Below, piece after piece: positions 55,766 through 64,000 of a DNA stretch of 64,000 bases (position 1 is its first letter; each line of letters begins with the position of its first letter). A model generated the notes under the pieces. It worked only from the letters and a program-made list of their open reading frames with translations, did no database searches and was not told the origin of the DNA. The position numbers were made by a program, and so were the translations under genes. Source of the DNA: Puccinia triticina (lineage: Eukaryota; Basidiomycota; Pucciniomycetes; Pucciniales; Pucciniaceae); contig NC_070558.1 in the NCBI RefSeq assembly GCF_026914185.1, positions 4,340,001-4,404,000 on the forward strand. The letters run 5' to 3'.

Positions 55766-56122
55766 CGGTAAACAAAGATAGATGAAAACATTTGAGCGGG
55801 GGGGTACATACTTACAGTAGTTGCGGGCTACCAATCCGTAGGAGGGACGCAGGTCCATCAGCGAGAACACAAGTGTTCTCGGAGATCATCCGCGGACATA
55901 GCATATGTAGCAGGAGTCCAGCTGATCAGCATTGACAACAGTCAAATCAGCGGATACCAGTCGTGGGTATGCGTGAGGGTACGGCAAGGATGGAGAGGCA
56001 TAACCTGAGTTAACTTAGGAAAGCCCGGATTTTTATTTAGTAATGTTTTGGTCCTGTATGACCTTAAACTGCGACAAGTTCTAAGAGGACTTGATAAATT
56101 CACAATTCTCTAATCCAACACA
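55766..56122. other. Element B sequence between insertion A and pol
   Basis: 357 bp that continue the region cut at 47576. On the minus strand a GTAAGT donor-like site follows a short frame MDLRPSYGLVARNY near 55850-55810, possibly another exon of an antisense unit. There is no plus-strand ORF before the pol ATG. Confidence 0.4.
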
Positions 56123-59100
56123 ATGACCAAATCAGTGTTAGCAGCAAAGTACAAAACTGTTGACAAGAAAATTAGACCAATTAATCATCCCATGCCACAA
56201 GATATCAACCTCCCTCTTCAGCGGCCACCCTTATCAAGGAATCCGTACCAGATGCCACTTACTCCCCATCCTCCTGAGTTTGTTCCTACTAAAAGAATCA
56301 CACATGAGAGGTTGAAGGAAGTGAATTTTGGGCCACCTGATTGGCTTTGGGAGCAAGAATTGAACTTATTAAAAAATGTAATAGTGTTAAGGGAGAACTC
56401 TGTAGCGTTTGTGGAGGAAGAAAGAGGCTTACTACATCATTCATACGGCAAGCCATACAAAATTCCAGTTGTAGCACATGAGCCATGGCAAAAGAAGCCA
56501 ATACCGATCCCAAAACCTATTTTACCAGACTTTATAAAGCTAGTACGAAAGAGGATAGATACTGGACTGTATGAACAATCCACATCTAGCTACTCTAGCC
56601 CCGTGTTTTGTGTGACTAAGTCCAACGGGAAGCTGAGGATTGTCCACGATCTTCAAGCTTTGAATAAAGTAACAATCAAGGATGCCGGACTACCCCCCAA
56701 GATTGAAGAATTTGTAGAATCCTTTTCTGGAAGGGCATGTTACGGCTTAGGAGATATAATGGGTGGTTATGATGAACGGGAACTTGACCCTGTCTCCAGA
56801 CCACTGACCACATTTGAGACAGTTCTAGGAAGACTACAATTAACCAGACTTCCTCAGGGTGCGACAAACTCAGTGGCAGTCTACCAGGCCCAGATGACTT
56901 GGATTCTACAAGATGAAATACCTGATCATGTGGGAATCTTTATTGATGACGGAGGAATTAAGGGACCAGTATCAACATATAACAATGAGACATTGAAGGA
57001 GAACCCGGGAATACGTAGATTTGTTTGGGAATATGCAATAACCTTGGAGAGAATCTTATTTAGAATAGAGGAGGCAGGGCTCACCATATCAGGGGAAAAA
57101 TTTGCTTGCTGTGTTCCTGCTTTGGACATAGTAGGTCATGTTGTTTCTCAGGAAGGAAGAATAATGGCCGCTAAGAAGGTCAATAAAATTCAAAGTTGGC
57201 CAACACCTAAGAGTAAAAAGGATATTCGGGGCTTCTTGGGCATTTGTGTCTATGTCAGGATGTTCATCCGGAACTTTTCATCTATAGCTTCTCCCCTTAG
57301 AAGACTTACTAGGGATGACATAGAGTTTTACTGGGATTGTAAATGCCAACAGGCCTTCGAGGAGTTAAAGAAGATTGTTGGGGAGGAAATAGTTCTCAAG
57401 AATTTGGAATACGGTGAAGGAGCGGGAAGAATAACATTGGCCGTGGACTCCAGTTATATTGCGGCTGGGGCAGTGCTCATGCAAGAAGACAAGGAGAAAG
57501 CTTATAGACCAGTAATCTACGAGTCAGTAGGGTTTTCTAGGGTGGAATCTGATTACTCACAGTCAAAACTTGAGCTATGCGGGGTTGCAAAAATTTTGAA
57601 GAAATTGCAGACCATGCTTTGGGGTCAACATTTTGAGTTACAAGTGGACGCCAAGGCTCTAATTGAAATGATTAATACTCCAAGTCTTCCAAGTGCACCT
57701 ATGACGAGATGGGTGGCATTTATTCAACTTTTCTCTTTTGATTTGGTACACAAGCCAGGAAAGACATTCACCATGCCAGACAGTCTGTCACGAAGGCCAA
57801 GAGACGAAAATGAAGACTTGAAAGAGTTTGACGAGGAGGAAACTTGGGTCACACCACATCCTGGGTTTGGAGCCAAGGAAGTCAATCTAACAACCCTTGG
57901 GGTAGGGATAGAATCCAACACGCAAACACCCTTCTGGCAGAAGATGGCGGAATATCTGTTGAGTTGGAGGAGGCCTGAAAATTGTGAAGACAAAGAGTTC
58001 ATAAAAATCAAGCGTAGGTCTCCAATGTTCTTTGTGGAAGGGGGCCAACTCAAAAGGAGGCGGATACCCTACAATCAATTGGTGGTCTCAAATCCACATA
58101 TCCAAGCTCAGGTGCTTAGGTCGTTACACGAGGACATGGGGCATCGAGGGGTACTTGAAACTTACAGAAGGGTCAGAGAGAGATTTTGGTGGGAAGGAAT
58201 GAAGAAGGTGTCCAGAAAATGGGTCCAAACGTGTGAAGCTTGTCAGAAGAGGAGCAAGGATCTGCCAAAGGAAGAAGGAAAGTCTACTGCTACATCAACT
58301 TTGTTCCAAAGAGTAAGCATGGATGCCGTACATGTAAAGGCAGGGAAGTGGAAGTATATTATAATTGCAAGAGATGACTTCTCCGGTTGGGCAGAAACGG
58401 TGGGGTTAACAAATCTCAAATCAAAAACTATTGCGGAATGGTTTATATCCGAGTGGGTCTGTCGATATGGAATCCCAAAAGAAGTAACAGTGGATGGAGG
58501 TGCAGAATTTAAGAAAGAACTCCAACTAGCCATGAAGAAAACAGGTATCAAGCTTAGAGTTGTGACTCCCTATTACCCAGAAGCGCAGGGAATGATAGAA
58601 CGAGGGCATAAAGAAATTAAGGACGCTTTAATAAAAATGTGTGGGGAAGACGGAAAGAAATGGAAAGAGTACCTGCCCTTAGTAACTTTAGCTGATAGGA
58701 TATCGACCAAGAGGACTACAGGATACACGCCATTTGAGCTACAATTTGGACAGCCAGCTGTTTTGCCAGTAGACATGGAACTTAAGAGCTACCTCAGTGT
58801 AGATTGGACAGAAATTAAATCCACGGCAGACTTGTTGGGAATAAGAGCGGAACAGTTAGCTCAGCGGGATGAAAATATTCTGAAGGCAGAAGAAACATTG
58901 GAAAAAGCGCGGGCAGATTCTGTAAAGTACTGGGACAGAAGGCTTGCACATCGTATGAGAGATCCACTTAAACCTGGGGATCTGGTCCTGGTTTATAATA
59001 AAGCCTTGGAAAATCAATGGGGACTTCTGTTTAAGAACAGATGGAATGGACCATATAGAGTTAAGGAGCAGATATTAAATGGACCTTATGAACTCGAGGA

Positions 59101-59242
59101 GCTTGATGGAACTAAACTGGCAAGAAGGTACGCCGCAAATCAAGTGAAGAAATTCTACCCTAGAGGAGAACTGTATGAAGACAAGGACAAGATAGAACAA
59201 GATGAAGAAGATGAAGATTTGTTGAACAATACAGAAGACTGA
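56123..59242 (+). CDS. pol: Element B pol (RT, RNase H, integrase)
   Basis: 1039 residues starting MTKSVLAAKYK. It aligns from the start with the part of element A pol that follows the repeat linker (FAAKYKPVSKKIKPVN), so this pol lacks the linker. RT: YGLGDIMGGYDER and IFIDDGG near residue 271. RNase H: LAVDSSY near 450. Integrase: HHCC finger around 665-710, D near 732 (MDAVH), D near 790 (TVDGGAEF), E near 825 (IERGH), then RWNGPYRVK. It ends with an acidic tail (EQDEEDEDLLNNTED). The frame is intact. Its ATG is 11.2 kb downstream of the protease stop (3 kb without insertion A), so it cannot be a simple gag-pol fusion product; splicing or a separate promoter would be needed. Confidence 0.93.
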   Translation: MTKSVLAAKYKTVDKKIRPINHPMPQDINLPLQRPPLSRNPYQMPLTPHPPEFVPTKRITHERLKEVNFGPPDWLWEQELNLLKNVIVLRENSVAFVEEERGLLHHSYGKPYKIPVVAHEPWQKKPIPIPKPILPDFIKLVRKRIDTGLYEQSTSSYSSPVFCVTKSNGKLRIVHDLQALNKVTIKDAGLPPKIEEFVESFSGRACYGLGDIMGGYDERELDPVSRPLTTFETVLGRLQLTRLPQGATNSVAVYQAQMTWILQDEIPDHVGIFIDDGGIKGPVSTYNNETLKENPGIRRFVWEYAITLERILFRIEEAGLTISGEKFACCVPALDIVGHVVSQEGRIMAAKKVNKIQSWPTPKSKKDIRGFLGICVYVRMFIRNFSSIASPLRRLTRDDIEFYWDCKCQQAFEELKKIVGEEIVLKNLEYGEGAGRITLAVDSSYIAAGAVLMQEDKEKAYRPVIYESVGFSRVESDYSQSKLELCGVAKILKKLQTMLWGQHFELQVDAKALIEMINTPSLPSAPMTRWVAFIQLFSFDLVHKPGKTFTMPDSLSRRPRDENEDLKEFDEEETWVTPHPGFGAKEVNLTTLGVGIESNTQTPFWQKMAEYLLSWRRPENCEDKEFIKIKRRSPMFFVEGGQLKRRRIPYNQLVVSNPHIQAQVLRSLHEDMGHRGVLETYRRVRERFWWEGMKKVSRKWVQTCEACQKRSKDLPKEEGKSTATSTLFQRVSMDAVHVKAGKWKYIIIARDDFSGWAETVGLTNLKSKTIAEWFISEWVCRYGIPKEVTVDGGAEFKKELQLAMKKTGIKLRVVTPYYPEAQGMIERGHKEIKDALIKMCGEDGKKWKEYLPLVTLADRISTKRTTGYTPFELQFGQPAVLPVDMELKSYLSVDWTEIKSTADLLGIRAEQLAQRDENILKAEETLEKARADSVKYWDRRLAHRMRDPLKPGDLVLVYNKALENQWGLLFKNRWNGPYRVKEQILNGPYELEELDGTKLARRYAANQVKKFYPRGELYEDKDKIEQDEEDEDLLNNTED

Positions 59243-59745
59243 AATGTTACATAGATTATGTGATGGATTCGTGTATACATATACAACTGTACAGGTGGCA
59301 TGAAAAGAGGAAATAAAGGCAGAAGGTGGAAGGTACCAGCTGCATCATGGCGAGGAACTAAGGCCTTCACTATGGGAAAGGAATCGATTTCTTTAATATT
59401 ATGGAAGAGAGATTATGCAGGATTCAAGAACTAGTAGCAAATTTCCAGATGGTTTACTTTAGAGTTTAGATTAGAGGTATTGGTTAGAATGGGGATAGCT
59501 ATTAAATTAGTTGTATCTGCAAATTTACAAGTTGTTTTGAGGTTGTTGGATTTAGCTACTAGTTAGGAATGGGTTGCATGGTTTCATTCTAACAATAAAG
59601 GCAGAGATAAATGGGTCATAGTATGCTTAGGAACTTTGAAGGTGATGATAGATTTTAGTACTTCCTGTTTTTTTGTTGAGATTTTTTCATGTTCTTGATA
59701 CTTGAAACACAGGGATGCTGCGGACAGCATTAAGTTGGGGGAGGA
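59243..59745 (+). other. Element B 3' untranslated region and purine tract
   Basis: Non-coding, ending AAGTTGGGGGAGGA directly before the LTR, the likely plus-strand primer tract. Confidence 0.6.
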
Positions 59746-61063
59746 TGTGGTGTGCCAAATGTGTTTCAAGTATCAAATCACATAAAGTCACAGTTTACTA
59801 TTGAGAAGGAGACATATTTCTAGATGTATTATTGCATAATTGGATTCTACAGGTCATATAACCCCTAGTCACTCACTGGAACCACTAGGCTAGCTGCACT
59901 CAGTCAAAAGTTACTAGTATTATACTGTGTTAATAAGCATAATTACATACTGTAGAGATATTTTGATAGTACATATTATAGAATTAGACTCAAGGACATA
60001 TTTGTAGTGTATGTAGTGGCGTGGTTTGGCTCTTCCCATGGCATGGTTCCACCTGTGGACAACTCAATGATTGTTGTTTGGCTCCACCCACGCACCACAG
60101 CATGGTTCCAACTGTGGACACCTCCAGGGTTGTTGTTTGTCTCCACCCACGTACCACAGCATGGCTCCACCTGTGGACACCTCCATAATTGTGTAGGCGC
60201 CATGGACACCACCACGTGGACACCACATGGACACCACAACCACGTGGGTACCATATGGACACCACCACCACAACCACGTGGATACCATCACCACATGGAC
60301 ACCTGTGTGGTGGTCACACCAGCAAAAATCCCTCACAAGGATCCCCACCAGCAAAAATCCCTCACATTTTACTATAAAAGGAGGAGATTTTCCCTCCTCA
60401 GTTTTCGGCATGCCACTCAGGCAATCCTAACCAGAACACACATCTCACTCAGAGTTACTAGTCACATCCACATAAAATCCAGTAGTGTGATCTCAATCAA
60501 GTTGCCCATCAACATCTTTCATGCCTCAGAGTAGTTCTAAGTAGTCAAGTAGCAAGCATCACCCACTTGTGCTCTTAACAAGTCAGAGTGATCTTAACCC
60601 ATTGTGCTCTTAACTGAAGGTTAAGGAAGAGGGCAAAGACACTTTGAATAGTTCACATATAACATCAGTTCTCTCACAAGTTTTGTATCAGTTTATCTCC
60701 ACCTTTCATATCACAAACATATAAAACCATATAAAACATATCTTACGTTAAAGACTCATTTCCATTATCTGACTCAAGGCTGCTGTAAAACCACTCTAAC
60801 TCCATTTCCCATACAAAATCCACTTTCCGCTGAATTCAAGTTTGATCTAGGTCTGATAAGAGACTGCTGCACATAGTTTTCTCTATCATTAGTTTTGCCA
60901 CAACAATAAATAAATTTGTTGTGATAGCTCTTGTGTAGTATCACAGAGGGGCAGGTCTTTCAAACCACCCGTAACAGTTGTAATAGCTTCTTACATCTTT
61001 GCAATATTATAACTGGTATTTCCCCCTCGCAGAACTGCCACCCGTCCCAAAGGAGTTCTCACA
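59746..61063 (+). repeat. Element B 3' LTR
   Basis: 1318 bp, matching the 5' LTR except at about three positions (near 59931, 60004 and 60946). Confidence 0.93.
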
Positions 61064-61067
61064 GCGG

Positions 61068-61172
61068 AACTGTGGAGCGGAGTTTCTCCAGATCACCTGA
61101 CTTTACCTGGGAATCATCTTGGAGCGGCGGGGTCCTGACATTTCTACGCAGTGACCACTTTTGTTCATCACA
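61068..61172 (+). mobile_element. Solo LTR G, right part
   Basis: Continues LTR G after the GCGG duplicated by element B; ends TTCATCACA, then ACGC. Confidence 0.7.
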
Positions 61173-61176
61173 ACGC

Positions 61177-61309
61177 CGTTGTAAAATACCCTTTTACCTC
61201 CTTGCTTACACGATCCTCATCACTTTTCCGGACCACCCACGAGGGCAGCCTCAACAGCACCCATCCCCTTGACGCTCTGCCTACCGCCTGGCACGGTAGG
61301 AGTTCCACA
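61177..61309 (+). mobile_element. Element C 5' LTR, right part
   Basis: Continues from 39433 and ends GGTAGGAGTTCCACA; the same ending GGAGTTCCACA is seen in LTR A and the solo LTR at 37711. Confidence 0.8.
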
Positions 61310-61311
61310 TT

Positions 61312-61359
61312 CGGTCCCCCGAGCCGGGATTGAACCAGCGACCTCAAGATTTACAGTCT
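61312..61359 (+). other. Element C primer-binding site, tRNA-Tyr type
   Basis: Nearly the same as in element A, including the CAAGATTTACAGTC part that pairs with the anticodon arm; the first base is C instead of T. Confidence 0.75.
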
Positions 61360-61497
61360 CGCCGATTTTGGACGGTTTGAGACGCTTGGCGGTCTTCCTT
61401 CTTCCTTTCTTTGTTTTAGGTGATTCTTCCCGGAGGGATCCGAGTCTTTGATTCTTTTTTTTGGTGTGTTCAGTAGTGGAGGCACAGGGAGCTAGAA

Positions 61498-62464
61498 GTA
61501 AGTCCTCCCCAATAGTGCACCTCTGCAGGTTGTCTACGCGTTGTTGTCAAAGCATTCCGATCGCCACGCTGTGGTGACCCATTTGGTTGTCAGCTAGTCA
61601 GAAGCAGTCTGCTGCCACCACCATCAAGATCAGCAAGATACTCAGCAAGCATCAAGATCTAAAAGCAACCATCAAGATTCTCACTCATCCTCAAGACTTC
61701 AAGATCCTCAAGAACTTCCCCTTTCCCCATCCCTTTCTTATCCTTCAAATTCTTTCCCCCCCCCCCCCCCCCCCCCACTTTTCCATTCCCATCCCCAAAC
61801 TACTTCCTTTTATTTCTACTGTCTCCCCTCTCATCCACTTCCCTTCCATCCCTCTTGATCCTAACACAGCATCTGTTGTGGATTTATTCTGTGTTTTGTT
61901 TGTGATTTCCATTTCATCTTATTCTTCCTCTCTGGTCCTGGTTGTTCTCTTTCTTTCTCATCTTTCTGTTTCCTCCTTTCTTTTGTGTTGTGTTTTCTTT
62001 GTTTTTTTGTTCTCTTCTTTCTTTCTCTCTTCTGTTTTGTTGTCTGTGCGCGCGTAGCGCGCAGAGGATGTGATGAAATTCATGTGACAGGTTGCCTCCC
62101 TGAGTCCAAGTTCGCAGAACTTGGAGGAAGGGAGCAGTATGCCATTCTGATCCAAGAATAAGGGCATCACCTTTTCGATCATCATCAAGAATCCCGAGTC
62201 CAAGTCCTTCATCCGATCCCCCAGTCCCTTCCAGAATCCTCACGCATCCAAACCAACACCCGCCGTCGAGACTCCACAGCTCGACGTTACCTCAAAACCA
62301 CTTCCCCCCAGCTATCACTTCGAATCCTCACGACTCATTTCTGGACCATCCGAGAGGGCAGTCTCACGACACCTTTTCCCCTCCCAGCGCTGCCGCCGGC
62401 CTAGCACCGGACGGAGCTCCATAACGCTCGTGAGCCACTCGGATCTGTTTGCTCTCTTCTTTAG
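61498..62464 (+). other. Element C leader intron-like module, split by solo LTR D
   Basis: GTAAGT at 61498 lies in the loop of GGGAG/CTCCC within GGAGG...CCTC (from 61478). The acceptor tract CTCTTCTTTAG ends at 62464. Without the inserted LTR and its 4-bp duplication the length would be 109 nt, as in element A (110). Confidence 0.6.
61570..62423 (+). mobile_element. Solo LTR D in the leader of element C
   Basis: TGTGGTGACCCATTTGG...GGAGCTCCATA, flanked by ACGC (61566-61569 and 62424-62427). Same family as LTR C. The last bases CATA instead of CACA suggest a point change. A C run of about 20 lies near 61757. Confidence 0.85.
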
Positions 62465-62481
62465 GGGCTAGTCAATCTGTC

Positions 62482-63786
62482 ATGGTGGACGCGATCCTTC
62501 CAGCTCCAATTGAAGTCGACTATCAAGATCTAGCGCTGGATTTCGATGGCGCAAACGTCAAAAGTTTTTTGGATGCATATGAGACGAAAGCAAAAAGGGA
62601 CGGCGCTTCCGAATACGACATGGCCTGGCAACTGGCATTTTTTATCCGTTCAGACGAAGTCTTCGAGATTGTCAAAGCATTCGACGGATTCAAACGTCGC
62701 AGATGGTCAGATCTGAAAGTATCAATGCTCGCGTACTGGGGACCTCCTGAAACCCCTCAATTCACTCCACAAGATCTGGAAGGTTTGATACAATCTTGGT
62801 CAGCAAGGGAATATGTCTATTGGCCGTGGGATTATCCGATCTTTTGGCAATCATTCAATCCGATTGTGTCATATCTACTCCGGAACAAGTCTCCAGACTC
62901 GGAAGCAATACACGATCTTTGTTCTCAAGCCTTCTTCCGGGTCTGCCGACGATCTCTTGCTGCTTGCTTCCCTCCTTCAGTGAATGAAAACAAGACCTGG
63001 TTTTTTGATTGTTGTGCGGCGACAGAGTTTATCAATGATGACACGGACACCGAGCTGGATTCCTCTGAACAATCCGTCAAAGATCCGAATCACGCCAACG
63101 CGGCATCAACTAGACAGTCCTCCTCTTTTAGTTTGGTCGCTTCCCCATCACTTGCTGAAATGGATACATCAGATATTGCTCAAGGTTTTCATGAAGAGCC
63201 CAGTCCTGGCAAATCTCTGTCGGTTAAAGCATTTGCGCCCCCTTGCTTCATTGAGAAGCCCACGAGTACGGCCCCAGAGTTTGAAGAAGAAGATCAGAGC
63301 TTTATTCTTGATCGGTCCGAGCAATCAACAGATGGATCCCGGTCCCGTGGTAAATCCAATTTTGGTTCCGAGGCTGTAGAGACGACGGAAGCGCCGTCTG
63401 GCTGCGCCTCTGCCTCTGAATCTACCCCCAATTCCACTGTCCGTCGTCCGCTTAGGTGTTATTATTGTCATTGTGACGGTCACCGCTTCAGCTGCTGCCA
63501 GGATCTTCGGAGAGACAAGAAGGCCACGCTTGTTGAACAGATAGGAAACAGTTTTTTCCTCCCAAGTGGCGCTCCGATTCCCTTTGATTCTAGTCGTCCA
63601 ATCCGTCGAGTTGTCACTTCTTTCCAATCTCAAGTTCCAGACAGTTTGAGGCGTGCCCCATTTCGATCTAGCTATGTTTATCTCAGTAAGATCCAGTCAA
63701 CCCAGTTTGTTCCGCCGCCGCTCCGAAATCATGTACTGGATCCGGCAACAGACAGGAGTAAGGCGCCATCCAAATCCCGCCCATAA
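62482..63786 (+). pseudogene. gag: Element C gag, frameshifted and cut by window end
   Basis: 434 residues in this frame, homologous to element A gag: LDFDGANVKSFLDAYETKA, WSDLKVSMLAYWG, zinc knuckle CYYCHCDGHRFSCC near residue 327, and SFFLPSGAPIPFDSSRPIR. After the stop at 63786 the homologous continuation (AVDQVLKKIVNLIVPGFSA) is found in the +1 frame at about 63760-64000, so an indel near 63760 has broken the frame. The last bases encode one LRDEVKL unit like those in element A pol, but here directly after gag-like sequence. Pol, if present, lies outside the window. Confidence 0.8.
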
Positions 63787-64000
63787 CAATGCTTCCCGGT
63801 CAGAAGACCCTTCAGTTCCACCCCGTCCGCCGTGTTCTGTTCGATCTGCACGGGCGGTGGATCAAGTGCTCAAGAAGATTGTGAATCTGATTGTTCCTGG
63901 CTTTTCCGCTTCTGCCCTTGTGTCAGTGAATGGAATCAACTCTAGTCCTGCGGCTCACCTCCGAGACGAGGTTAAACTATGCCCCAGTCCTCCTGATCTC

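Larger units (their letters stand above)
40216..61063 (+). mobile_element. Ty3/Gypsy retrotransposon B (with A nested inside)
   Basis: LTRs 40216-41533 and 59746-61063 are each 1318 bp and differ at about three positions by my reading; GCGG flanks both ends (40212-40215, 61064-61067). Order: LTR, leader, gag (41778-43703), protease frame (43753-44898), an antisense multi-exon gene (45222-47079), element A insertion (47577-55765), pol (56123-59242), a GGGGGAGGA purine tract, LTR. Without A the element would be about 12.7 kb. The roughly 3 kb between protease and pol has no counterpart in element A. Confidence 0.93.

Overview
The window looks like part of a repeat-rich basidiomycete nuclear genome, most likely a rust fungus (Pucciniales). 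The evidence is short GT-AG introns, fungal RIB7 and BUD22 orthologues, a lineage-specific protein family I associate with Puccinia-type genomes, and very dense Ty3/Gypsy, hAT and Harbinger-like transposons. The taxon is an inference; no rRNA or other marker gene is present.

Layout. 1-6000: a palindromic foldback repeat, then a tandem pair of lineage-specific genes (1639-3073, 3819-5163). 6076-11908: a complete but decayed hAT transposon with an 8-bp target duplication and two nested MITEs. 12537-16411: an element made of hairpin repeats, carrying a solo LTR. 16747-18023: RIB7 (minus strand). 21277-22696: a membrane protein gene (minus). 25022-25658: a miniature LTR element whose terminal repeats carry a tRNA-like sequence. 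26081-26937: a solo LTR. 28326-31498: a third member of the lineage-specific family (minus), divergently paired with BUD22 (plus). 31802-38498: TIR elements, two of them filled with GATGACCGG hairpins. 38686-64000: a four-level nest of LTR retroelements. Element C (enters at 38686, runs off the end) contains solo LTR G in its 5' LTR; G contains element B (40216-61063); B contains element A (47577-55761). Every junction has its 4-bp target duplication. A further solo LTR (61570-62423) sits in C's leader.

Element A is a young Ty3/Gypsy element: LTRs differ at about 2 of 721 positions, the primer-binding site matches tRNA-Tyr, and gag-PR and pol overlap at a -1 frameshift signal. Four related intron-like modules in A place a GTAAGT splice donor inside a hairpin; a fifth is in C. 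Element B is equally young (about 3 differences in 1318) and unusual: about 3 kb separates gag/protease from pol, and this gap holds a seven-exon antisense gene with its own TATA box, coding for a 476-residue protein I do not recognise. The two strongest candidates for something undescribed are this antisense passenger gene and the repeated structured introns. Next come the tRNA-bearing miniature LTR element and the hairpin-array cargo shared by separate DNA transposons.
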